Assembly: GCA_964436825.1 (NCBI GenBank)
Contig: CAYTEO010000016.1
Coordinates: 1 to 49,524, forward strand
DNA from: CAYTEO01 sp964436825
GTDB lineage: Bacteria; Krumholzibacteriota; Krumholzibacteriia; LZORAL124-64-63
Direction: 5' to 3'
Length of the DNA: 49,524 nucleotides
Made by a program: the position numbers and the translations under genes
Shown here: positions 18,317 to 25,787 of the stretch, in pieces
Layout: every line of letters starts with the position of its first letter
Position numbering within the stretch: the stretch's first letter is position 1
Notes under the pieces: model-generated
What the model was told of the DNA's origin: nothing
Databases searched by the model: none
Seen by the model: only the letters and a program-made list of their open reading frames with translations

Positions 18317-20118
18317 CAGCTCGCGGCACCTCCTTCGGTGGCCACGGTGCGATTGATCCTCCAGGTCTGGTAGGCGGTCACGGCGGTGTTGATCGTCCAG
18401 TAGACGACCAGGCCGGACGGCATGTTGTAGAGGAACAGCAGCATCATGATCGGCATCAGCGAGTTCATCGCCGCCATCTGGCCGCCCGCGCCGCTCTTGG
18501 GCGTCAGGCGCATCTGCCAGACGGTCACCGCGGCCATGATCAGCGGTAACAGGTTGAAGTTCGACCCCAGCAACGGCAGCGAAACCGGCAGGGTGAACAG
18601 GGCGTCGGGCTGGGAGAGATCGTTGATCCAGAGCATCCAGGGCGCCCGGCGCAGGTCGACCATGTTGTAAAGGACCTGGTAGAGGGCGAGGAAGACGGGC
18701 ATCTGGATCAGCATCGGCAGGCAGCCGGCCATCCCGGCCAGGGGGTTGACCCCCTCCTCCCGGTACAGCTTCATCATCTCCTCGTTGTACCGCTTGGGGT
18801 CGTCGCCGAACTTCTTCTTCAGGGCGTCCAGCTTCGGCTTCAGACGGGCCTGCGACTCCTGCATCTGGCGCATGGCCCGCGTCCCCTTGGCGGTCAGCGG
18901 GTAGAAGATCAGCTTGCTGAGGATCGAGATGATGACGATGACCCAGCCGTAGTTGGGGATGAACCGGTAGAGCCAGTTCATCAGCCGCAGCACCAGCTCG
19001 GACAGCGGCTGCAGCCATTTCCAGCCCAGGTTGACGGCCTTCTCCAGGCGGGCCCCGTAGCGGCGCAGCTCCTGGTAGCGGTTCGGTCCCAGGTAGAGGG
19101 CGAAGTCTGCCGACCAGCCGCCGGAACGTGCGCTCAGGGGGCGCTCGACGGCCCAGCTCTGGCGCATCGTCTCGGGATCGCCGCCCAGCTGGACCTTGCC
19201 GGCGACGACCCGCTCGACCGCCTGCGGCAGGAACCCGGCCACGGAGAAGTACTTGTTCTGGACCGCGGCGAAGCGCAGGGTTCCGGAGTGGATCTCGCCC
19301 GCCTTCCCCCGCTTGGCCAGGGAGCCCTGGTTGAGGCTGTAGAGCTCCTCTCCCACCATGGCGACGGCGCGGAACCCGCCGAGGCCGCTGCGCATCATGG
19401 CCTTGATCTTCTTCTCCGTCGCGGCGATCCCCCGGTCCCAGACGAAGCGGATCCCGGTCGGCTCGCCGTAGAGGGCGGTCAGGGAGGGCGGCGCCTCGAT
19501 CGCGTAGTCCAGTCCCACGTCGTAGCGATCGGGATGGAAGGTCAGCCGCTTGCGCACGACCAGCCCCCCCTCGGTCTCGGCCACCAGCTCGATGGTCGTC
19601 GGAGAGGAGCGATCGCCGAGATCGACCCGGGCCGGGCCCGCGATCCGGAAGGGTGCGCCGGTCAGGTCCAGGGAGCCCCTCTCGAACAGCACGACGTCGC
19701 CGGTGGCCGGGACGTTGTCCGTGTCGTCGCCCGGCACCAGCTGGACGGGCTGGCCGTCGATCCCCTCGTAGCGCAGGCAGCGCCAGGACACGATCTGGCC
19801 GCTGCGGGACGAGACGGTGGCGGCATAGAGCCCGGAGGAGACGACCAGGTCCTCCTCCCGCTGCGGCAGGAAGGCCAGGGGATCGACCACCGGCGCCGCG
19901 GCAGCCGGCGCGGCCGTGGCCCTTTCCGCGGGCATGGAGACGTCCTCGTGACGCGACGCCTCCTGTCGGGAACCGGGCGCGACCCGGGCCTCCGTCACCG
20001 CCGTCGTATCGGCCGCCATCTCCCCCGGCCGCGGACCGTACCACTTCTCGTTGAGCTTCAGCCAGACGATGAAGAGGGCGAAGGAAAGGACCATGGCCAG
20101 GGCCGTGCGTCTATCCAT
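18316..20118 (-). CDS. yidC: Membrane protein insertase YidC
   Basis: 600-aa Gram-negative type YidC. A first membrane helix (about residues 7-21, LAMVLSFALFIVWLK) is followed by a low-complexity Ala/Thr spacer and the large periplasmic beta-sandwich domain (about 75-340). The conserved five-helix insertase domain (about 360-590) is ANYGWVIVI-like, with the cytoplasmic hairpin ARLKPKLDALKKKFGDDPKRYNEEMMKLYREEGVNPLAG split across it. The large periplasmic domain itself argues for a diderm cell. It starts at 20118, overlapping yidD by 8 bp, and overlaps jag by one base at the other end. Confidence 0.96.
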   Translation of the reverse strand: MDRRTALAMVLSFALFIVWLKLNEKWYGPRPGEMAADTTAVTEARVAPGSRQEASRHEDVSMPAERATAAPAAAAPVVDPLAFLPQREEDLVVSSGLYAATVSSRSGQIVSWRCLRYEGIDGQPVQLVPGDDTDNVPATGDVVLFERGSLDLTGAPFRIAGPARVDLGDRSSPTTIELVAETEGGLVVRKRLTFHPDRYDVGLDYAIEAPPSLTALYGEPTGIRFVWDRGIAATEKKIKAMMRSGLGGFRAVAMVGEELYSLNQGSLAKRGKAGEIHSGTLRFAAVQNKYFSVAGFLPQAVERVVAGKVQLGGDPETMRQSWAVERPLSARSGGWSADFALYLGPNRYQELRRYGARLEKAVNLGWKWLQPLSELVLRLMNWLYRFIPNYGWVIVIISILSKLIFYPLTAKGTRAMRQMQESQARLKPKLDALKKKFGDDPKRYNEEMMKLYREEGVNPLAGMAGCLPMLIQMPVFLALYQVLYNMVDLRRAPWMLWINDLSQPDALFTLPVSLPLLGSNFNLLPLIMAAVTVWQMRLTPKSGAGGQMAAMNSLMPIMMLLFLYNMPSGLVVYWTINTAVTAYQTWRINRTVATEGGAAS

Positions 20119-20374
20119 GACGGTGATCTCCTGTGAGGGGACTTCCGGACTGGTGGTGATGGTTCCCTGGGACGGGATCGTAACCTCCGGGATGCCACGG
20201 ATGGCAGTGGACGATCCGGCGAAGCGAGAGCCAACCGCCCCGGACCAGGCCGTGGCTGCGCAGCGCCTCCATGGCATAGACGGAGCAGGTCGGCTGGAAG
20301 CGACAGGTGGCGGGCAGCAGTGGCGAGAGGACCGCGCGGTAGAGCCGGATCATCATGTAGGGAATCCGCCACAT
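20111..20374 (-). CDS. yidD: Membrane protein insertion efficiency factor YidD
   Basis: 87-aa YidD, a small membrane-peripheral protein that aids YidC-dependent insertion. The family motif CRFQPTCSVYAMEALRSHG and the later CHPWHPGGYDPVP are intact. The start MWRIPYMMIRLYRAVLSP is chosen for its amphipathic N-terminal helix. It lies between rnpA (37-bp gap) and yidC (8-bp overlap). Confidence 0.94.
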   Translation of the reverse strand: MWRIPYMMIRLYRAVLSPLLPATCRFQPTCSVYAMEALRSHGLVRGGWLSLRRIVHCHPWHPGGYDPVPGNHHHQSGSPLTGDHRHG

Positions 20375-20411
20375 GTCTCTGAGATCTTCTCCCGCTCCCC
20401 GCCGGACAGCT

Positions 20412-20840
20412 TTACCGTCCTCCGGGGGTGTGTCGCGCCCGGTCGGCCCGCCGGTCTTCCTCCTCGCGGGCCAGGACCCGCTCCATCTCGGCGACCAGGT
20501 CGTGGATCCCGCGCTGCAGGATGGCCTGCCGGGCCACGAGCACGATCCACAGTCCCTTTGCCTCCCCGTCAGGGAACAGGGCGCGATGAAGTGGGGAAGC
20601 GAGGAAGCGAGGCGACAAGTCGTGCCGCTCCAGGAGCGTCTCCCGCAGCAGGTGCCTGAGAAGCCGTTTCGCCCGGTTGCGCCTGACGGCCCCGCCGACA
20701 CGCTTGCTGGCCACGACGGCCGTTGCCACCTCGGGGGCGGGCAACAGGTAGAGGACGAAAGAAGGGGCGACGAACTTCCGCCCGCGCTCGTAGACCGCAG
20801 CGAAGTCCTCGCGCCGCCTCAACGATCGGGGTGCGCTCAT
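20412..20840 (-). CDS. rnpA: Ribonuclease P protein component
   Basis: 142-aa RnpA, which helps the RNase P RNA bind pre-tRNA 5' leaders. The family signature KRVGGAVRRNRAKRLLRHLLRE (the RNR motif) is complete. The start MSAPRSLRRREDFAAVY at 20840 lies 20 bp after the rpmH stop; the frame is open upstream across rpmH but in a shadow reading. Confidence 0.95.
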   Translation of the reverse strand: MSAPRSLRRREDFAAVYERGRKFVAPSFVLYLLPAPEVATAVVASKRVGGAVRRNRAKRLLRHLLRETLLERHDLSPRFLASPLHRALFPDGEAKGLWIVLVARQAILQRGIHDLVAEMERVLAREEEDRRADRARHTPGGR

Positions 20841-20860
20841 CCCGATCGCCCCGTCGCCGC

Positions 20861-20995
20861 TCAGACGCTGAGCCGCTTGCGACCCTTGGCGCGACGGCGC
20901 TTCAGGATGAGTCGGCCCGCACGGGTCGACATCCGCTTGCGGAAGCCGTGGGTCCGCGCGCGCTTCAGGTTGCTCGGCTGGAAAGTCCTCTTCAC
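20861..20995 (-). CDS. rpmH: 50S ribosomal protein L34
   Basis: 44-aa L34 read directly from the sequence: it begins KRTFQPSNLKRARTHGFRKR after a GTG start and ends RRAKGRKRLSV, the invariant core and length of the family. It has a GGAGGTGAGG ribosome-binding stretch upstream, and it is the first gene of the minus-strand oriC-side operon. Confidence 0.97.
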   Translation of the reverse strand: MKRTFQPSNLKRARTHGFRKRMSTRAGRLILKRRRAKGRKRLSV

Positions 20996-21041
20996 GATCC
21001 CTCACCTCCGGGGGGCTGTTTCATTCGACAGGAACCGCGAA

Positions 21042-21070
21042 ACATTATGTCCACATTGAGGATCTGTCAA
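21042..21070 (-). promoter_or_regulatory. Promoter of the rpmH operon
   Basis: Minus strand: perfect -35 TTGACA at 21070-21065 and -10 TAATGT at 21047-21042 with a 17-bp spacer (CATAAT at 15 bp is an overlapping alternative). It lies 47 bp upstream of the L34 start. Confidence 0.6.
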
Positions 21071-21229
21071 GGAACATCGACTGTTTACCTCGACGGAGCC
21101 GACGGAGAGCTTCCCGACGGGCCGGTAGAGTCGACTCGATCCCAGGAACCGATCGATGAGACATATGCGTGACAACTTCCAGTGATTCCAGCCGGTTATC
21201 TGTTTTTCCAACCTACCCGAAAAAAGTGC

Positions 21230-21258
21230 TTGCACGCCCTATGGGGTCGTGATAGCTT
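21230..21258 (+). promoter_or_regulatory. Candidate dnaA promoter
   Basis: -35 TTGCAC (21230-21235), 17-bp spacer, extended -10 TGaTAGCTT (TAGCTT at 21253-21258). It lies upstream of the paired DnaA boxes, which would place them in the leader, a layout compatible with DnaA autorepression. Confidence 0.4.
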
Positions 21259-21296
21259 CTCCACACGTGTTGAAAACCACGACAGCATCATCTGAA

Positions 21297-21328
21297 GTTA
21301 TCCACAATATCTCTTTATTGTGGATAAC
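21297..21328. repeat. Perfect inverted repeat of two DnaA boxes
   Basis: Arms GTTATCCACAATA (21297-21309) and TATTGTGGATAAC (21316-21328), 13 bp each and fully complementary, with a 6-bp centre. Each arm contains the consensus box TTATCCACA (21298-21306 on plus, 21327-21319 on minus). It is a probable DnaA-binding core of oriC and/or dnaA autoregulator. Confidence 0.85.
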
Positions 21329-21449
21329 AATGACAGCTAGAGGTCGGTTTTCGTAACACATTCTGTTCCGGTCTATTACTCGGTAGTGGGTGATTTTACC
21401 CACTGGCGGTTCGGGGATCTTTGTGCCTAGGGCTGTGGAAAGGGTGCAG

Positions 21450-22832
21450 ATGGAACTGGCTCCCCTGACTCCATACTGGGACGATATCTTGGAAGCAGCC
21501 CGCCACCTGGTTCCACAGCAGGCCTACGAGACCTGGTTCCAGCCCCTGAAGCCCGTCTCCCTCGCCGGCGACAACGTCGTCGTCCGCTGTCCCAACCGTT
21601 TCTTCATGGACTGGTTCAGCGAGCATCACCTGGAGACGCTGGAATCCGTCCTTGGACAGCACTTCGGCCGTCGCATGACGTGTCGTCTCGAGGTGGACGA
21701 GCAGCAGCCCCTGTCCGAGGCCTTCCAGCTTCCTCCGCAGGTGACCGGCCAGGAGCAGTCCCTGCCCCTGGCCGACCCGATGTCCCGCAGCGAGGTGGAT
21801 GAGAATCCCGCTTCTCGTATCTACCTGAACCGGGACTACACCTTCGACAACTTCGTCATCGGCTCCGGCTCCAAGCTGGCCCACGCGGCGGCCGTCGCCG
21901 TCAGCGAGAATCCCGGTCGGGCCTACAACCCGCTGTTCATCCACGGCGGCGTCGGGCTGGGCAAGACCCACCTGATGCACGCCATCGGGAACGCCGTCCT
22001 AACACTCCATCCCGGGACCAACGTCTGCTACGTGACGGCCGAGCAGTTCATGAACGACCTCATCTGGTCGATCCAGAAGAACCGGACCTACCAGTTCAAG
22101 AACCAGTACCGGAACGTGGACGTCCTGCTGGTCGACGACGTGGCCTTCCTGGCCGGCAAGGAGTCGACCCAGGAGGAGTTCTTCCACACCTTCAACGCGC
22201 TCTACAACGACAAGAAGCAGATCGTCCTGACCTCGGACCGGGAACCGCAGGAGATCCCGACACTCGAGGAGCGGCTCCGCTCCCGCTTCGACTGGGGCAT
22301 GACCGTCAGGATCCAGCCCCCCGACCTGGAGACGCGGATCGCCATCCTCAAGCGGAAGGTCGAGACGAACAACATCTACATCTCCGACGATGTCATCGAG
22401 TACATCGCCGTCAATGTCACCGACAACATCAGGACCCTCGAGGGGGCGCTGATCAAACTCCTGGCCTTTGCGAGCCTCACCGGCAGCGAGATCAGCCTGG
22501 ACATGGCCTCGGAAGTACTCTCCTCCGTGGTCCAGGCCTCGCCGTCCAGGGCGGCGACGATCGCCGACGTCATGAAGGTGGTCTGCGAGCACTATGGCGT
22601 GACGATCGATCAGCTCAAGTCCAAAAGGCGCACCCAGGACCTCGCCCTGGCCCGCCAGGTGGCGATGTACATCGCCAGGGAACAGATCGGCGCTCCCCTC
22701 ACCAAGATCGGCCGGGAGTTCGGCGGCCGCGACCACACGACCGTCATGCACGCCTGCAGCAAGATCGGCGAGATGTGCCGCAAGGACCCCCGTTTCCGGG
22801 GAACGATCAAGGATCTCGTCGACCGTCTGTGA
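21450..22832 (+). CDS. dnaA: Chromosomal replication initiator DnaA
   Basis: 460-aa DnaA. Domain I (about 1-85, WDDILEAARHLVPQQAYETWFQPL) is followed by a short linker and the AAA+ domain III with Walker A GGVGLGKT (166-173) and Walker B VDVLLVDDVAFL. Domain IV carries the box-recognition signature GREFGGRDHTTVMHACSKI. The ATG at 21450 has AAGGG five bases upstream and gives the usual N-terminus; a GTG at 21390 would add 20 residues without family support. dnaN follows after a 323-bp spacer with further DnaA-box-like sequences. Confidence 0.98.
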   Translation: MELAPLTPYWDDILEAARHLVPQQAYETWFQPLKPVSLAGDNVVVRCPNRFFMDWFSEHHLETLESVLGQHFGRRMTCRLEVDEQQPLSEAFQLPPQVTGQEQSLPLADPMSRSEVDENPASRIYLNRDYTFDNFVIGSGSKLAHAAAVAVSENPGRAYNPLFIHGGVGLGKTHLMHAIGNAVLTLHPGTNVCYVTAEQFMNDLIWSIQKNRTYQFKNQYRNVDVLLVDDVAFLAGKESTQEEFFHTFNALYNDKKQIVLTSDREPQEIPTLEERLRSRFDWGMTVRIQPPDLETRIAILKRKVETNNIYISDDVIEYIAVNVTDNIRTLEGALIKLLAFASLTGSEISLDMASEVLSSVVQASPSRAATIADVMKVVCEHYGVTIDQLKSKRRTQDLALARQVAMYIAREQIGAPLTKIGREFGGRDHTTVMHACSKIGEMCRKDPRFRGTIKDLVDRL

Positions 22833-23155
22833 TCACCTGCCCTGGTCCCCTCGACCGGTGGACCAACCTGTGGAAAGGATGTGGGTGCCTTGGGGACCGC
22901 TCGACTCGACGGTGCACGGATGGGGATGACTGCGGCCGCGACCACGATCGTTCCCGATTCCATCCACAGTGTCGACCGGCGGCGACGGGCCGATAGAGGT
23001 CTCCTGGGAAGGAACAGGCACCTTGTCCACGGTATCCACAGGCCCAACTCCTGCTCCTTCCTTCTTCATCATGTCTTGATACAGGGAAGCGCGGTGCATA
23101 TCATGGTGCCCTGCTCACGACCGACCCTGTCATCGCTTCCATGGAGGGCGATCCC
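22833..23155. other. dnaA-dnaN spacer with DnaA-box-like sequences
   Basis: 323 bp without a gene. Near-consensus DnaA boxes: CTTTCCACA on minus at 22877-22869 (8/9), CCATCCACA at 22960-22968 (7/9), TTGTCCACG at 23023-23031 (7/9), GTATCCACA at 23032-23040 (8/9). The dnaN promoter is at 23076-23104. It is a possible second half of a bipartite origin flanking dnaA. Confidence 0.55.
23076..23104 (+). promoter_or_regulatory. Promoter of dnaN and the downstream replication operon
   Basis: -35 TTGATA (23076-23081, 5/6 match), 17-bp spacer, -10 TATCAT (23099-23104, 5/6 match). Predicted start near 23111, ahead of dnaN. Confidence 0.7.
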
Positions 23156-24271
23156 TTGAAGATCACCGTCTCGCAGACCGACCTGCAGAAGGCTCTCTCG
23201 CTGGCGGCGAACGTCATCCCCGCCAAGACGCCCATGCCCAACCTGAGCTGCGTCCTGCTCGAGGCCACCGACAGCCAGCTGAGCATCTCGGCGACGAGCC
23301 TGGACCAGTCCCTCCGGACGAAGCTCGGCGAGGTCCAGATCACGGAGCCTGGCAAGGCCGCCGTCCCAGCGGCCAAGCTCGTCTCCTTCGTCCGCAGTCT
23401 CCCCGCGGGCGAGGTATCGATCGAGGAGAAGGACGGCACCATCACGGTGCGCAGCGGCAAGTCCATGCTGTCCGAGACGGGAATGAACCCCGATAGCTTC
23501 CCGGCCTTCCCCGACCTGGGCGATGCCACCGGTTCCAGCGTGCCGGCCGACATCCTGGTGGAGATGATCCGGTCCACCTCCTACGCGGTCTCCAAGGACG
23601 AGACCCGCCCGGCCCTGATGGGGATCCTCTGGGAGATCAAGCCGACGGGCCTGGCCATGGTCGCCACGGACGCCCACCGCCTGGCGCGCTGCGAGTACCC
23701 CCTGGACTGGGGTGTCACCGAGATCCGCAACGACATCGCGGACACGGCGGGAATGCTCCACCTGCTGCGGATCGCCGAGGGAGCGGAGAGCGTCGAGGTC
23801 TTCTTCGGGGACCGGCAGATGAGCTTCCGAGTCGGCGCGACGGAGCTGCACACCCGCGTCATGGAGGGACCGTTCCCCGACTACAACGCCGTCATCCCGC
23901 GCGAGAACGACCTGCGCCTGACCGTCGACCGGGAGTCGATGATCAGCGCAGTGCGGCGCGTGTCGATCACGGCCGACAGGATCACCAGCCAGATCCGCCT
24001 GGGCATCGAGGCCGGCCGGATGGAGCTGTCGGCCATCGGATCCGACGGCAGCCGCGCCGAGGACGAGATCCCCATCGGCTACGAGGGCAGTGCCCTGGAG
24101 ATCGGCTTCAACTACAACTACCTGCTGGACGTCCTGAAGAACATCCCGTCGGACAACGTCGAGATCGCCCTGAAGGATCCCCAGAGCGCCGCCCTGTTCC
24201 ACCCGGTCGGCGACGATCTCCGTGGCGAGCTGATCTGCCTGTTGATGCCGCTGCGCCTGACCGGCGACTGA
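23156..24271 (+). CDS. dnaN: DNA polymerase III sliding clamp (beta subunit)
   Basis: 371-aa beta clamp of three repeated domains; it ends LLMPLRLTGD, the usual clamp C-terminus (MPMRL-like) followed by three extra residues. A TTG start at 23156 is chosen because GGAGGG lies seven bases upstream and gives the classical KITVSQTDLQKAL opening. An in-frame ATG five codons earlier (23141) lacks a ribosome-binding site and contains the purine-rich site itself. recF follows after 7 bp. Confidence 0.96.
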   Translation: MKITVSQTDLQKALSLAANVIPAKTPMPNLSCVLLEATDSQLSISATSLDQSLRTKLGEVQITEPGKAAVPAAKLVSFVRSLPAGEVSIEEKDGTITVRSGKSMLSETGMNPDSFPAFPDLGDATGSSVPADILVEMIRSTSYAVSKDETRPALMGILWEIKPTGLAMVATDAHRLARCEYPLDWGVTEIRNDIADTAGMLHLLRIAEGAESVEVFFGDRQMSFRVGATELHTRVMEGPFPDYNAVIPRENDLRLTVDRESMISAVRRVSITADRITSQIRLGIEAGRMELSAIGSDGSRAEDEIPIGYEGSALEIGFNYNYLLDVLKNIPSDNVEIALKDPQSAALFHPVGDDLRGELICLLMPLRLTGD

Positions 24272-24278
24272 TCCGGCC

Positions 24279-25415
24279 ATGCGCCTGCTGTCCGCGCACC
24301 TGCTGGGCTTCCGCAACATCGCGGAAGCCCGGCTGGAGTGCTCCCCCACCGTCAACGTCCTGCTCGGCGCCAACGGCCAGGGGAAGACGAACCTCCTGGA
24401 GGCCCTGGACTACGTCTCGCTGGGACGCTCCTTCCGCGGCGCGTCCGACAGCGAACTGGTGGGTTTCACCGCCGAGGCCGCGCACCTGGAACTCGTGGTC
24501 GAGACCGAGGGTGGCGGCAGGTCCGTCTTCGAGGTGGGATTGGACCGGCAGGGTCGCCGCCGGCTGCGGATCGACGGCGTGACGGTCAGGCGCAAGAGCG
24601 AGCTGGTGGGACGGCTGACCACCGTCGTCTACGATCCGCGCACCGTCGAGCTGGTCCGCGGCGGCCCCCGGCTGCGCCGCCGCTACCTGGACAGGGGGTT
24701 GAGTCTCCTGTCGCCCGAGTACTTCCGCAACCTCCAGCTCTACCAGCGGGCGCTGCGCCACAAGGGGCACCTGCTGCGCGAGGGACGCCGCCTCGGGCGG
24801 CCCCTGGCGGCCCTTGTCGAGGACCTGCGGGCCTGGAACCGGGAGCTGGCCGCCACGGGTGCGCTCCTGGTCCGCGACAGGGTCGCCCTGGTCCGGGAGC
24901 TGGGTCCCCTGACCTCGCAGCTCCACGCCCGTCTCAGCGGTCGCCAGGAGGAGATGGAACTCGTTTACAAGCAAGGAGTTGGTGATATCGAGATTGCGGC
25001 GGGAGAGGACGATTTCGAGGGGGCATTTTGCGCCCGTTTGGACTATATTATGGCGGATGAGTATCAGCGTGGACGCTGCCTCGCCGGACCCCATCTCGAC
25101 GATCTCGACGTGCGCCTCGACGGCGTCAGCCTGCGGACCTACGGTTCCCAGGGAGAGACGCGAACGGTGGCCATCGCCCTGCAGCTCGCCCAGGGGGAGA
25201 TGATCTGGCGACGCCGGCGCGTGCGCCCCGTCCTGCTGTTCGACGACATCTTCAGCGAGCTGGACCCCGACCGGGCCCGCCGGTTGCAGCAGTTGACGGC
25301 GGAGAGGCATCAGGTCTTCATCGCGACCGCCCGCGAGGAGGACATCAGCGGCTGGCAACCCGAGGGCCGCCGCCTGTGGCGGGTGACGGCCGGCGAGGTG
25401 GTAAGGGTGGAATGA
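24279..25415 (+). CDS. recF: DNA replication and repair ATPase RecF
   Basis: 378-aa SMC-like ATPase acting at gapped DNA with RecO/RecR. Walker A is GANGQGKTNLLEA, the signature region SQGETRTVAIALQLAQ, and Walker B LLFDDIFSELDPDR. The N-terminus LLSAHLLGFRNIAEARLE is typical. A less GC-rich stretch (about 24958-25060) encodes the variable part (ELVYKQGVGDIEIAAG). It overlaps the next gene by 4 bp (ATGA). Confidence 0.96.
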   Translation: MRLLSAHLLGFRNIAEARLECSPTVNVLLGANGQGKTNLLEALDYVSLGRSFRGASDSELVGFTAEAAHLELVVETEGGGRSVFEVGLDRQGRRRLRIDGVTVRRKSELVGRLTTVVYDPRTVELVRGGPRLRRRYLDRGLSLLSPEYFRNLQLYQRALRHKGHLLREGRRLGRPLAALVEDLRAWNRELAATGALLVRDRVALVRELGPLTSQLHARLSGRQEEMELVYKQGVGDIEIAAGEDDFEGAFCARLDYIMADEYQRGRCLAGPHLDDLDVRLDGVSLRTYGSQGETRTVAIALQLAQGEMIWRRRRVRPVLLFDDIFSELDPDRARRLQQLTAERHQVFIATAREEDISGWQPEGRRLWRVTAGEVVRVE

Positions 25416-25777
25416 GCCGACACGACGGCAAGCGAGGTCCCCAGCCGGTCCGTTCGATACTCGAGGGAGTCCTCGAGGGGCTCGGCCTGACCGAACGCTT
25501 CGCCGAGCGCCGGCTGCTGGAGGAGTGGGAGGAGATCGTCGGAGCGCGGTGCGCCGAACACTGCCGCGCCGTCGACATCGCCGACGGAGTGCTGATCCTC
25601 GACGGGGACCACGGCGCCTGGCGCCAGGAGCTGACGCTCCTGTTCCCGGCCATCATCCGCAAGTACAACGAGCGCCACGGCGAGGGCTCCGTCCGGGAGA
25701 TCCGCTGGCGGGAACGGTCCGGTCGGTCCGGTCGGCAGCGCCGGCGGGACGGGCGACGTGGCGCCGGCAGAGAGTGA
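25412..25777 (+). CDS. DciA-like (DUF721) replicative helicase loader/operator
   Basis: 121-aa DUF721 protein; the family member DciA assists DnaB loading where dnaC/dnaI are absent. The core LEEWEEIVGARCAEHCRAVDIADGVLIL...HGAWRQELTLL (about residues 35-85) is the KH-like domain, followed by a basic tail (RERSGRSGRQRRRDGRR). The start at 25412 overlaps the recF stop (ATGA) and gyrB begins 10 bp after it, so it belongs to the replication operon. The family match is good for this short protein and the position is diagnostic. Confidence 0.86.
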   Translation: MSRHDGKRGPQPVRSILEGVLEGLGLTERFAERRLLEEWEEIVGARCAEHCRAVDIADGVLILDGDHGAWRQELTLLFPAIIRKYNERHGEGSVREIRWRERSGRSGRQRRRDGRRGAGRE

Positions 25778-25787
25778 AGGACGACGC

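Larger units (their letters stand above)
20996..21449. other. oriC: oriC candidate, rpmH-dnaA intergenic region
   Basis: 454 bp without a gene, markedly richer in A/T than the flanks. It contains a perfect inverted repeat of two consensus DnaA boxes (21297-21328), a TTCTCCACA near-box (21257-21265), a minus-strand CTTTCCACA (21434-21442), and divergent promoters for rpmH and dnaA. A/T-rich candidates for unwinding lie at 21192-21225 and 21371-21402. The dnaA-adjacent location is typical of bacterial origins. Confidence 0.75.

Noticed and set aside
18317..20044. Open extension of the jag frame across yidC
   Set aside because: Shadow of yidC; the Jag_N domain begins exactly at the ATG overlapping the yidC stop.
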